NCBI GenBank assembly: GCA_964590495.1 | Contig: CAZPWQ010000015.1 | Location: forward strand, 1-50,441 | Origin: CAZPWQ01 sp964590495 | GTDB lineage: Bacteria > Bacteroidota > Rhodothermia > Balneolales > Balneolaceae | DNA length: 50,441 nucleotides | Direction: 5' to 3' | Shown: positions 1 to 7,378 of the stretch, piece after piece | How the letters are laid out: the number at the start of each line of letters is the position of its first letter | Numbering within the stretch: position 1 is the first letter of the stretch | Notes under the pieces: model-generated | Databases searched by the model: none | The model's input: the letters and a program-made list of their open reading frames with translations, nothing else | What the model was told of the DNA's origin: nothing | Program-made: the position numbers and the translations under genes

Positions 1-60
1 CTGACATTTTATCTTCGCCTTGCTGAGAAACAAATTTCTTGGTGAGAAATGCGGGTTAGG
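1..60. repeat. Partial copy of a dispersed palindromic repeat
   Basis: The first 60 bases, read on the minus strand, closely match 32321-32370 (shared blocks TTTCTCACCAAGAAATTT and CTCAGCAAGGCGAAG). The element continues off the left edge of the window or is truncated here. A third, central fragment of the same family is at 3433-3480. No coding content is seen. Confidence 0.6.
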
Positions 61-90
61 AACAGGTTTTTTTGCAAAAACTGATTGTAA

Positions 91-123
91 ATAAAAAGAG
101 CTCCACGGAAGTACGCGGAGCTC
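91..123 (-). terminator. Rho-independent terminator of the BNR lipoprotein gene
   Basis: On the minus strand, 47 bases past the stop at 170, arms 114-123 and 98-107 form a 10-bp stem (GAGCTCCGCG against CGTGGAGCTC, one mismatch) with a 6-base loop. It is followed at once by a TTTTTATTT run, which is the normal shape of an intrinsic terminator. Confidence 0.8.
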
Positions 124-169
124 ATAGGCAAAAATGCCTTCGGCTTGTAGCCTTCGATACACAATGCCG

Positions 170-1234
170 TTATTCTTCCAGGCGAAAACTATACACACCT
201 TTGGTCGTTCCCAGGAAAACGGTTTCCTTTCCATCTATTTCGGCAACGGTCATATCGTTTATCCACCTTATTTCGGGTCCTTGCTCATGGACAAAAGTAG
301 TCCAGCTATCTCCGTAATTATTCGAAGCGGCGATAGAGAGTTTTGACGAGGGATGTTGTACAGAGGCATATACCCTGTCCGGGAAAATGGTTCCGTTTTC
401 CAGGTTAGAAGCCCCAAAATCATCAAACACGGTTTGCCAGGTTTGACCGCCATCCACCGTTTTTCGAATCGGACCAAGCGACAGCAATACCACCTCCGGG
501 TCTCGGGGGGAAACAGCCCCGGCCCAGACTGTACCTTCGGGTTGGTATGAGACCTGTTTGTTGAGCATGGTCCAGGTTTCTCCACCGTCGCGGGATGCGG
601 CCAGGTAAGGAACAGGAAGAGGCATCCTGCCCCCGGTCCAGATGTGGTCGGGGTGGTCCTCACTCACCTTTAAAAATCTTGATTCTCCTCCTTCATCATA
701 CACGACCTCCCAGTTCTTACCCCCATCGGTGGAACGGCTGATAACACCACTATATCCAAACAGTACATCTAGATTGTCTGTCTTCGTTTCAAAATGCTTT
801 ATACTGCTAAAATAAGAAACAGGCTCGCCATATCTTGTTGCACCTTCTACTGTTTCATTGATCCCTTTCCAGGTTTCACCATTATCAGAGCTTTCAAAAA
901 GGACTTGGTTTTCTTCTTCAAAATAATCTGGATAATACTGTACGGCAGCGATTATTTTTTGATCCTTACCCACCACAAGGTTAATGTATTGGATCCCTTC
1001 GATATCCAGTTTGGGACCCTTCCAGGAGGTCCAGTCGGGATCAGTCGATATATACACTCCCTGGTCCGTTCCTGCATACAGCTTTCCGCTTCTTTCATGA
1101 ATGGAGTGGACAGCAGCCGAATCCAACCCGTGAAATTTCCAGTTGGCGTTTAACTCATCCAGTCCGGGGGAAGTGGAGCAGGAGAGTAGATACAGGGTTA
1201 ACATAAAAGTGAATAATAAATTACGCGCGTTCAT
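170..1234 (-). CDS. BNR-repeat (sialidase/VPS10-like propeller) lipoprotein
   Basis: A 354-residue protein with a lipoprotein signal: the hydrophobic stretch ends in LLSC with Cys at about residue 19, so it should be exported and lipid-anchored. The body carries repeated Asp-box-like motifs (SSDNGETW, STDGGKNW, SRDGGETW, TVDGGQTW and a weaker SNNYGDSW). These are typical of BNR/sortilin-type beta-propellers, which include sialidases, photosystem assembly factors and many surface proteins of unknown ligand. No sialidase catalytic Arg triad can be assigned with confidence, so a glycosidase call is not supported. It appears monocistronic, with its own terminator at 91-123. Confidence 0.75.
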   Translation of the reverse strand: MNARNLLFTFMLTLYLLSCSTSPGLDELNANWKFHGLDSAAVHSIHERSGKLYAGTDQGVYISTDPDWTSWKGPKLDIEGIQYINLVVGKDQKIIAAVQYYPDYFEEENQVLFESSDNGETWKGINETVEGATRYGEPVSYFSSIKHFETKTDNLDVLFGYSGVISRSTDGGKNWEVVYDEGGESRFLKVSEDHPDHIWTGGRMPLPVPYLAASRDGGETWTMLNKQVSYQPEGTVWAGAVSPRDPEVVLLSLGPIRKTVDGGQTWQTVFDDFGASNLENGTIFPDRVYASVQHPSSKLSIAASNNYGDSWTTFVHEQGPEIRWINDMTVAEIDGKETVFLGTTKGVYSFRLEE

Positions 1235-1342
1235 ACCAGGTGTTATTTGTTAAAAAATGCAAAATATGGTAACGTTAGCTCTTCCTGTTGCTCATGTAAT
1301 AAAGGGATGCTGTACCAACTCCCTAATTTAACAGGAGTCGTT

Positions 1343-3035
1343 ATGAACCAACACATCATCAAAACTCTTAAGAGTATATTCGCATTGATTTTTGGCCTCA
1401 CATTGCTCGTGGCATGTGAGGATTCTGCTGTTTTTCAAGATAATAGTACCCCCCCCCGATAGTCAAATTGCGACCAGTAAGCAAAAGACTAAAGCAAAAA
1501 ACCAGGATGAACCGTCAGTACAAATAGCAGAGGGGCGGTATATTGCGGTCTTCAAAGACCAGGCTGAAGGACGCATTTCATCTCAGGCGGCTGATATCGC
1601 CAGACAAACAAGAAGGGCAATCTTTTCGGATTTGGATATTGCCGGGGATTCCCTTATCCATGAATATCTTTATGCCTCGAAAGGTTTTGCTGCCCATCTT
1701 TCTGAAGAACAGGCCAAGGTCCTAGAAAAGGATCCGAGAGTTAAATCGGTTTTCCCGGATATATATTATCAGGCAATCAGTTCAAACTTCAGATCAGCAG
1801 ATGATACTACTTTTGCCATGCAGAGCGGTCAAACAACGCCATGGGGAATTTCACGATCCGGTGGCCCGCTGGACAAATCGTTTTCGAACCGGGCCTGGAT
1901 ATTAGATTCGGGAATCGACCTCGATCATTCAGATCTCAATGTAAACACAAATCTGGATACCTCGGCAGTATCCTATACAACCAGTCCGGATGATGATAAT
2001 GGACATGGTACACATGTAGCGGGGATCATCGCCGCTCGGGATAACAGTTCAGGAGTCGTAGGGATAGCCCCGGGAGCTGAGGTGGTTGCGATCAAAATTG
2101 CGGATTCCAATGGCGGGGCTTATACCAGTGACTTACATGCTGGTGTTGACTATATAGCGAATAATTATAATCAAGGGGATGTGGCTAATATAAGTTTAAG
2201 CTACCCAACTGATGATGAGCTTTATCCTTGGATAGATGAGCCTTTAAGTAATTTGGAGAATGCGATTGAAGATGCGGCCGATGACGGCTTAATGTTTGCA
2301 ATTTCCGCCGGTAACAGTGCCAGAGATGCAAATTTACATTCACCAGCACGGGTTAACCACAGTAATGTTTGGACTGTATCTGCCTTCCGCCAAGGAGACG
2401 AATTTATCCAGGATTTTGATCAGGGAACTCCGAATTGTGGATCATCTGCCATTGGTTCTAACTACAGTAATCCACCAGTTGACTATTCAGGCCCGGGTGA
2501 AAATATTCTTTCTTTATGGACCGGAGGAGGCACCCTTTCCACATGTGGTACTTCGCAATCTGCACCTCATGTGGCTGGTATACTTTTGGGTTGCGGCGAA
2601 TCCGGATTGATATCGGATGGATCTGTTTCAAATGATCGGGATTCGCAGGCCGATCCCATTGCAAGGGCTAACAAATTATACTATCCCTCGAACATCACAC
2701 ACAGTGTTGTGCAAAGTAGTTACGATCCTGATTATTATAATCCGAAAATCGACTGGGATGCTCTAAGCGGCTCTACCGAATACCAAGTCTGGCGCAAACA
2801 CTGGGAGGGAAGCTGGAAAATCTGGACTACCACCACCTCAACTTCATATACCGATACCTATACGAATTCCGAATCCTTGCAGGCTGTTTCCTATCAACCT
2901 TCCCAATACTGGGTCGCGTATAGTATCAGAGCTGTTAATGAGTGTGGGGCGGGTTCCTGGCCTATCTCACCGAAATACTTCAAGTTCGATTCCGACGACT
3001 CAATTCCTATGTTTGCAGAACCTTCGACTAAATAA
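1343..3035 (+). CDS. Subtilisin-like (S8) serine protease lipoprotein, frameshifted at a C9 tract
   Basis: Two frames make one gene. Frame A starts at ATG 1343 (AGGAG five bases upstream) and encodes a lipoprotein signal ending LVAC, but stops at 1460-1462 just after nine C. Frame B continues from the tract to 3035. With eight C the reading is continuous at 563 residues. It then has an inhibitor-I9-like propeptide (YIAVFKDQ onward), catalytic Asp188 (ILDSGID), His221 (NGHGTHVAG), the oxyanion-hole Asn region (ISAGNS) and Ser404 (GTSQSAPHVAG), then a fibronectin-like C-terminal part. All S8 catalytic residues are intact, so decay elsewhere is not apparent. The shift may be a sequencing error in the homopolymer, a true null allele, or slipped-strand phase variation. 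An in-frame ATG at 1392 would give a protein without a signal and is unlikely to be the real start. Confidence 0.8.
1449..1457 (+). repeat. Homopolymer tract C9 in the lipoprotein protease
   Basis: Nine consecutive C lie between the lipobox-encoding segment and the propeptide. Eight C restores a single reading frame (…STPP|DSQIA…). The length and the position near the 5' end of a surface-exposed enzyme are typical of contingency loci. Confidence 0.7.
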
Positions 3036-3071
3036 AAGGCTGTAGCTTTTATCAGCTGTTTTAATATATCA

Positions 3072-3105
3072 AGCGCCCGCGGGTACCTAAAATCTTGCGG
3101 GCGCT
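3072..3105 (+). terminator. Hairpin after the protease gene
   Basis: A perfect 9-bp GC-rich stem (AGCGCCCGC with GCGGGCGCT) with a 16-base loop begins 37 bases past the protease stop. Only a weak ATATTATT follows rather than a T-run, so it is a terminator or transcript-end hairpin. It may serve both strands, since a leftward gene remnant ends at 3151. Confidence 0.5.
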
Positions 3106-3150
3106 ATATTATTACCTGAAGTATTTCTTTAAAGTCTCTGATACTTGGTC

Positions 3151-3432
3151 TTAATTGCGATAGAAAATTAAGGAAATACCGATCCTCACCTTCCCTTTTC
3201 CCTCAAAACTGACTCCACCCTGGAGTTCAAGTACTGCGCTAAACCAGCGATCTGCAAGTAAATGTTGAAATCCGTATGCGGCACCAATTACAGGAGTAAA
3301 ATTTATCGCTGCATTTCCTGAAGCAACTTTATCAAAACCATTAGCACCAATAAGAGTACTTATATAATGCTGTGGGTTATCGCGCAGGAAAAAATAACGG
3401 GCTTTAAGTCCTGTTGTAATAATCAGTTCGGC
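3151..3432 (-). pseudogene. 3' remnant of an outer-membrane beta-barrel gene
   Basis: The minus strand is open for about 93 codons to a stop at 3151-3153 but has no start. The translation alternates polar and hydrophobic residues in short beta-strand-like runs (LIITTGLKARYFF, FTPVIGAAYGF, KVRIGISLIFY). It resembles the C-terminal strands of a small OMP barrel. The open frame ends at 3433, exactly where a copy of the dispersed repeat (3433-3480) begins. The 5' two thirds of the gene is therefore missing, probably lost with that insertion. The family cannot be named from this fragment. Confidence 0.6.
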
Positions 3433-3480
3433 TCAACGCACCCCTCGGTACGTTTCCGTCGCCATTTTCGACATTTAGAA
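3433..3480. repeat. Dispersed repeat fragment, central palindrome
   Basis: This stretch matches the centre of the 32321-32420 element in reverse orientation (shared GGTACGTTTCCG and GCCATTTT blocks). It abuts the broken end of the OMP remnant. Confidence 0.6.
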
Positions 3481-3799
3481 TATTTTAACAACAGAGAAGC
3501 GATTATTTTAGATAACGATAAAAATTTGTATTTCTTCGAGGATAACAAATTTTAAAGTAGGATTGGTAAAAAGGGAAAAGGGCCTTATGGTTATTTCTTA
3601 TACAGTAACAAGTGACACGTTATATGTCCTAGATAATCAACAAGCAAAGCTAGTCATCGGGATTTCCCATCCGAAGGCTGGTTTGCCCGTCCGATGGGCA
3701 AAAAGGCAAGAATTTGGATGCGAGAGAGAAAGGCACTGAGACCTGCCGAACCCGTCGGACCGCAGAACCAGCGGTCAGACGGGAGAGGAAGCTGTTCCA
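3481..3799. other. Non-coding stretch with a CCCATCCG hairpin
   Basis: No convincing gene. At 3666-3698 a hairpin with CCCATCCG and CCGATGGG-type arms recurs after metZ at 38708-38742, so it belongs to another dispersed family. The remainder is AT-rich and then GC-rich without recognisable signals. It includes the likely 3' untranslated region of the leftward cysteine operon. Confidence 0.45.
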
Positions 3800-5008
3800 T
3801 TAATACTGTGGCACACTCTCATCAATTTCCTCAGACCAGGCCAGAATTCCGCCCCTCAGGTTGTACAAGTTGTCAAACCCATACTTTTTCTTCAGTTCTA
3901 TGATCGCGTCGGCACTGCGTTTTCCACTGCGGCAGTGAACAACCACTTTTTTATCGCGGCTGATTTTATCAGCGTTGTCAGCGACTGTTTTAAGCGGAAT
4001 GAGTTCACCGCCGATCTGGGCGATTTCATATTCATAAGGCTCGCGTACGTCGATAAGCTGCACGGGTTCTCCGCGTTCGACCATCGATTTATACTCCGTT
4101 ACAGTGATTTCGGGGACTTCCTGCTCTTCTGTATGTTCCGCATCCTGTCCATTGCCACCGATACCGCAGAAAGCTTCGTAATCAATCAATTCGGTGATTT
4201 CCGGGTTATCGCCGGTTAACGGATTATCCGGGTTTTTAGTCACTTTAACCGTGCGGGTGCTGAAATCCAGTGCATCAAACAGAAAAAGTTTTCCCGCCAG
4301 AATATTACCGATGCCGGTTACAATCTTGATCACTTCGCTGGCCTGCAGGCATCCGATGATTCCGGGAAGCACACCGAGAACACCCGCTTCGGCGCAACTC
4401 GGCACTAATCCCGGAGGTGGCGGTTCGGCAAACATATCACGGTAGTTGGGACCGCGGTTGCCCTCTTTATCTACATAATTGAAAACGGAAACCTGTCCCT
4501 CAAACTGGAAAATAGATCCATAGACATTGGGTTTGTCCAGCATAACACACGCATCGTTAACCAGGTAACGCGTCGGGAAGTTATCCGTACCGTCGGCAAT
4601 GACATCATAATCTCTCAGGATATCAAGGGCATTATCGCTGGTCAGGCGGGTTTCGTGCACATTTATGGTGATATGCGAATTGATCTGTTGCAGCCGTTCT
4701 TTGGCTACTTCCACTTTCGGGCGGCCGATATCGGCGGCTCCGAACAATACCTGGCGGTGCAGGTTGCTGGCCTCCACCTTATCAAAATCTACGAGACCTA
4801 TCGTGCCGACACCCGCTGCCGCAAGATACTGCAACATTGGTGCTCCGAGCCCGCCGGTTCCTATAGCCAGAACTTTGGCGGCTTTCAGTTTTTTCTGTCC
4901 GTCAATTCCAATTTCGGGGATAGACAGGTGGCGGCTGTAATGCCCCAGCTCTTCGCTCGAAAACTCTATATCTTTCCAGTTAATCATAATGGTAGTTCGT
5001 TTATTCAT
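3800..5008 (-). CDS. moeZ: MoeZ-like adenylyltransferase-rhodanese fusion that activates CysO
   Basis: A ThiF/MoeB-type E1-like enzyme fused to a rhodanese. The N-terminal half has the nucleotide-binding GTGGLGAPML loop, an acidic DFD before SNLHRQVLF, and DGTDNFPTRY. The C-terminal rhodanese carries the active-site loop HCRSGKRS. It should adenylate the C-terminus of the carrier protein and transfer sulfur to form a thiocarboxylate. Both zinc-binding CxxC pairs of classical MoeB are gone (NYRDMF and DNPLTG stand in their places), as in mycobacterial MoeZ. It lies 73 bases downstream of cysO in the cysM-mec-cysO-moeZ operon. The open frame extends to 5113, but that would overlap cysO. The start at 5008 (402 residues) or ATG 4987 fits better; no Shine-Dalgarno decides between them. 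Confidence 0.85.
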   Translation of the reverse strand: MNKRTTIMINWKDIEFSSEELGHYSRHLSIPEIGIDGQKKLKAAKVLAIGTGGLGAPMLQYLAAAGVGTIGLVDFDKVEASNLHRQVLFGAADIGRPKVEVAKERLQQINSHITINVHETRLTSDNALDILRDYDVIADGTDNFPTRYLVNDACVMLDKPNVYGSIFQFEGQVSVFNYVDKEGNRGPNYRDMFAEPPPPGLVPSCAEAGVLGVLPGIIGCLQASEVIKIVTGIGNILAGKLFLFDALDFSTRTVKVTKNPDNPLTGDNPEITELIDYEAFCGIGGNGQDAEHTEEQEVPEITVTEYKSMVERGEPVQLIDVREPYEYEIAQIGGELIPLKTVADNADKISRDKKVVVHCRSGKRSADAIIELKKKYGFDNLYNLRGGILAWSEEIDESVPQY

Positions 5009-5081
5009 TTTAAAAATTTTGTGCGAATCAAGCTTCCATAGTCTTGATACAAGCGTGGACGCTTGAACCAGCCGTATTGAT

Positions 5082-5357
5082 TCAATAGCCGCCCGCGATG
5101 GCGGGTATGACACTTACTTCCGTATCCTCATTTAATTCCAGGTCGCCATTTTTTGCAGGACTTACTTCTTCGTCACCTACATAAATTTTAATATACGATC
5201 GTATGTTTTCATCATCGTCGAGCAGGTTTTTTTTCACTTCGGGATACGTCTCTGTAAACTCACGGATCGCCTCCGAAAGATTTGTTTTATCTGTTTCAAA
5301 AGTACGTTTCTGCCCGGTGTACTTTCTCAGCGGTGTAGGGATGATAATGGTTGCCAT
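5082..5357 (-). CDS. cysO: CysO-like ubiquitin-fold sulfur carrier protein
   Basis: A 91-residue ThiS/MoaD/ubiquitin-fold protein beginning IIIPTPLRKYTG and ending PAIAGGY. In the CysO pathway the terminal GlyGly is adenylated and thiocarboxylated, and the sulfur is then placed on an activated serine by CysM. Here the diglycine is not terminal: a single Tyr follows it. The adjacent Mec-type JAMM peptidase could remove this residue, as happens in related systems with C-terminally extended carriers. The gene lies 9 bases after mec and is followed by the MoeZ-like activator. A generic MoaD/ThiS role is less likely, given all three partners. Confidence 0.85.
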   Translation of the reverse strand: MATIIIPTPLRKYTGQKRTFETDKTNLSEAIREFTETYPEVKKNLLDDDENIRSYIKIYVGDEEVSPAKNGDLELNEDTEVSVIPAIAGGY

Positions 5358-5366
5358 AGTTGTCGA

Positions 5367-5837
5367 TTACTGATTTGCTTTTTGTTTATTTAAATCCAGT
5401 ACTTCAATTTCTTCCTCTTCAAACTGTCGTTCTTCATTTAGTTGCCACGATCTGGTTTCTGCAGCTCTTCCGTTACGCACCGAAGCAATGATGTACGAAA
5501 AGTAGGGCATTGCTACTTTCCGGTCGTGTTCGGATGCCTCCGCCGGATGATCCGGGTGAGAATGATAAACGCCCAGAAAGTCGAGATCATTGTTCAGTGC
5601 ATATTTTTCAGCTTTCCGGTAATCATCCGGTGTAATTTGAAAGCGCCGCCGCCGGTCGCCTTCCTTTGCATTGGTAACGCGCCAGGCATGCGCAATCCAG
5701 CGATCCCCGGATTCTCTTCCGAAGAAAAAACCGCAACATTCATTCGGATATTCCTCCTCCGCATGTTGGGTTATATAATCAAATACCTTTTGGTCGAGTT
5801 TTACTTTCACTGTTGAACTATATTTATTTTTATTCAA
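5367..5837 (-). CDS. mec: Mec-type JAMM metallopeptidase
   Basis: A 156-residue JAB1/MPN/Mov34 zinc peptidase. The full JAMM signature is visible: upstream Glu in YPNECCGFF, then HSHPDHPAEASEHD, which satisfies HxHx7SxxD. In mycobacteria Mec hydrolyses the CysO-cysteine adduct to release cysteine and regenerate CysO. Here it may also trim the extra Tyr of CysO. It sits between cysM (8-base gap) and cysO (9-base gap), so translation is probably coupled across the operon. Deubiquitinase or DNA-repair RadC roles do not fit this neighbourhood. Confidence 0.88.
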   Translation of the reverse strand: MNKNKYSSTVKVKLDQKVFDYITQHAEEEYPNECCGFFFGRESGDRWIAHAWRVTNAKEGDRRRRFQITPDDYRKAEKYALNNDLDFLGVYHSHPDHPAEASEHDRKVAMPYFSYIIASVRNGRAAETRSWQLNEERQFEEEEIEVLDLNKQKANQ

Positions 5838-5845
5838 GTAGTTAT

Positions 5846-6787
5846 CTAATATAAATTCCGAATCACCTCTCCGTATTTACTGCCGTCATCGGGAAAGACG
5901 GTGACGATGACGCCTTCCTCTATCTCTTCAGCCAATTCCAGGGCAGAGGCCAGGTTAGCGGCAGAAGAGGGGCTCAGTAGCAATCCTTCCTTTTCGGCAG
6001 TCTGTTTCAGGATTCTATGAGATTCTTCGGTGCTGACAGTTCTGTTCTCGTCGGCCAGTGAAGGATCATAAATCTCCGGCACATGGGCGGTTTCCATATG
6101 TTTCCACCCCTCCAGGCCGTGCATGGCCAGATCCGGCTGCACTGAGATCAGCCGGATATCCGGATCGTAATCTCTCAATCGTTTTCCGGTACCCATAAAA
6201 GTTCCGGTAGTACCGAGTCCGGCGATAAAATGCGTAATCTCATAATCTGTCTGGTCGAGTATTTCCGGACCTGTCGTATCATAATGCGCTTTCCAATTAC
6301 TCGGATTGCTGTACTGATCGGCGTAAAAATATTTTCCCGGCTGGTCTTCCCGGAGCTGTTTTGCAACTTCCTGTGCCTCATCGGTTCCCCCTTCCGGGGA
6401 AGTCAGATGAATATTAACATTAAGTGCTTTTAAAATCCGTTTACGCTCTTCCGAAGCATTTTCAGGTAAGCAGAGGGTGACCGGTATGTCTAAAGAGGCG
6501 CCGATTTGGGCATAAGCTATCCCTGTATTTCCACTGCTGGCATCCAGCAAATGCTTGCCCTGTACCAGGTCGCCCGTCCTGATAGCATCATCAATAATAC
6601 GGTATGCCGGACGTGATTTTACGCTTCCGCCAAATTGTTGCCACTCTATTTTTGCAAATATCCTTACCCTGTCGTTGCTATTTAAATTGGCAACCGGGAA
6701 AAGCGGTGTTTGACCGATAAAAGAGCCGATACGGTCGCTTGTTTCGAGAAGAATATTTTCTTTATTAATTGCTTCTGTGATTTTCAT
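5846..6787 (-). CDS. cysM: CysM-type PLP cysteine synthase (probable CysO-thiocarboxylate user)
   Basis: A 313-residue fold-type II PLP enzyme. The PLP lysine is Lys57 in GGSVKSRPA, the substrate loop is SSGNTG at 85-89, and the phosphate-binding loop is GLGTTGTFMG near 190. The segment HVPEIYDP resembles the O-phosphoserine sulfhydrylase CysM of mycobacteria more than CysK. A Lys (WKHME) sits where mycobacterial CysM has its specificity Arg. It is the first gene of the operon and is preceded by a polycysteine leader ORF. Adjacent mec, cysO and moeZ point to a protein-thiocarboxylate sulfur donor. Free sulfide use cannot be excluded. Confidence 0.85.
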   Translation of the reverse strand: MKITEAINKENILLETSDRIGSFIGQTPLFPVANLNSNDRVRIFAKIEWQQFGGSVKSRPAYRIIDDAIRTGDLVQGKHLLDASSGNTGIAYAQIGASLDIPVTLCLPENASEERKRILKALNVNIHLTSPEGGTDEAQEVAKQLREDQPGKYFYADQYSNPSNWKAHYDTTGPEILDQTDYEITHFIAGLGTTGTFMGTGKRLRDYDPDIRLISVQPDLAMHGLEGWKHMETAHVPEIYDPSLADENRTVSTEESHRILKQTAEKEGLLLSPSSAANLASALELAEEIEEGVIVTVFPDDGSKYGEVIRNLY

Positions 6788-6856
6788 TGTTTGTTGCGAA
6801 TCAGGTTTTCAGTTGGGATAGATAGTGAGCAGACTTTGTCTGGAACTCAATCAGGA

Positions 6857-6897
6857 ATTACCGGTAAGAAATGAAAGCAGGTTTAAGCTCCGGTAAT
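6857..6897 (-). promoter_or_regulatory. RNA stem just after the cysteine codons of the cysM leader
   Basis: On the minus strand the perfect 8-base arms ATTACCGG (6890-6897) and CCGGTAAT (6857-6864) can pair. The first arm begins within the leader stop codon, directly after the Cys codons. A ribosome paused there would mask this arm. A second small stem (CAGAC-AAA-GTCTG, 6830-6842) follows. No T-run is present, so control may act on ribosome access or through Rho rather than an intrinsic terminator. Confidence 0.4.
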
Positions 6898-6992
6898 CAG
6901 CAACAACAGCAACAACAACACGCACAGAAATGATGTTCGGAAAAGGAATGGAATAATATATTTCGTGTTGCAGTCAAAATTTGGTTAATCAT
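6897..6992 (-). CDS. Polycysteine leader peptide of the cysM-mec-cysO-moeZ operon
   Basis: A 31-codon ORF (ATG at 6992, TGA at 6897-6899) ends in CACCCCCCC: eight Cys in the last nine residues, just before the stop. The N-terminal half (MINQILTATR…) is unremarkable. It lies 109 bases upstream of cysM in the same direction, and such a Cys run by chance directly before cysteine-biosynthesis genes is very unlikely. Polycysteine short ORFs act as cysteine-responsive attenuators in mycobacteria. By analogy I infer that slow decoding at scarce Cys-tRNA raises expression. Downstream stems exist but no clear terminator. There is no Shine-Dalgarno. Confidence 0.75.
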   Translation of the reverse strand: MINQILTATRNILFHSFSEHHFCACCCCCCC

Positions 6993-7027
6993 TTTTAATA
7001 CTACTTGGCCATCTTAATGACAACATT

Positions 7028-7057
7028 GAAAGGTAAAGAAAATATTGGTAAAATCAA
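7028..7057 (-). promoter_or_regulatory. Possible promoter of the cysM leader transcript
   Basis: On the minus strand TTG (7055-7057), 19 bases, then TACCTTTC (7028-7035) resembles the Bacteroidota-type -33 TTG / -7 TAnnTTTG arrangement (one mismatch in the -7 element). It would start RNA about 30 bases before the leader ATG. Weak evidence; a TTGTCA-N17-TATTAA alternative sits too close to the ATG. Confidence 0.3.
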
Positions 7058-7070
7058 TTATAATTGATTT
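7051..7070. promoter_or_regulatory. 20-bp perfect palindrome between the divergent cysteine operons
   Basis: AAATCAATTATAATTGATTT is its own reverse complement over 20 bases. It lies midway between the two leader ORFs and overlaps the possible -33 element of the leftward promoter. This is the expected position and form of a dimeric regulator operator, though the regulator is unknown. A chance AT-rich palindrome is possible. Confidence 0.45.
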
Positions 7071-7188
7071 ATGTTGTACTTACAACGGATTTAGTAACGG
7101 ATAAAAAAAGGATTCCGTTTCGTCTGAGGAAGAGTTTTTTCCGGATATTTCACTAAAACAAGAAATTTAAATTTATTTATAAAAAGGC

Positions 7189-7217
7189 TTGACTTAAATA
7201 ATAATAGTTTCTATTGT
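7189..7217 (+). promoter_or_regulatory. Sigma-70-like promoter of the sulfate-reduction leader
   Basis: TTGACT (7189-7194), a 17-base spacer and TATTGT (7212-7217) make a good promoter. It would start RNA near 7224, about 40 bases before the leader ATG at 7265. Confidence 0.6.
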
Positions 7218-7264
7218 GTAGGCGCTGATAACGAAAGTCATTGTCAGTCAAAAAAAAGTTTTAA

Positions 7265-7378
7265 ATGAATACTCAAAATCAGATCCATAACTTTTCAGCG
7301 ATGTCCACTGCCATGTGCATGTGTATCTGTTGTTGTATGTGTTGCCTGAAAGGTAGTGGAACTGATATGTTACGATAA
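7265..7378 (+). CDS. Cysteine-rich leader peptide of the sulfate-reduction operon
   Basis: A 37-codon ORF whose middle reads MCMCICCCMCC, with seven Cys codons between 7316 and 7345 and interspersed Met. The Cys block ends six bases before the antiterminator arm at 7351-7359, and the stop codon is at 7376-7378, ahead of a strong terminator (7399-7435). This is the geometry of classical translational attenuation: stalling at Cys codons leaves 7351-7359 free, while rapid translation covers it. It precedes sseA-cysI-cobA-cysH. No Shine-Dalgarno is visible, as for many genes here. Confidence 0.85.
   Translation: MNTQNQIHNFSAMSTAMCMCICCCMCCLKGSGTDMLR

Noticed and set aside
1392..1460. ATG 1392 as the start of the S8 protease
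   Set aside because: It gives a protein without signal peptide; the frame with ATG 1343, Shine-Dalgarno and lipobox joins cleanly if one C is removed.
3367..3555. 62-residue plus-strand ORF
   Set aside because: It runs antisense through the OMP remnant and the repeat; no codon character or start signal.
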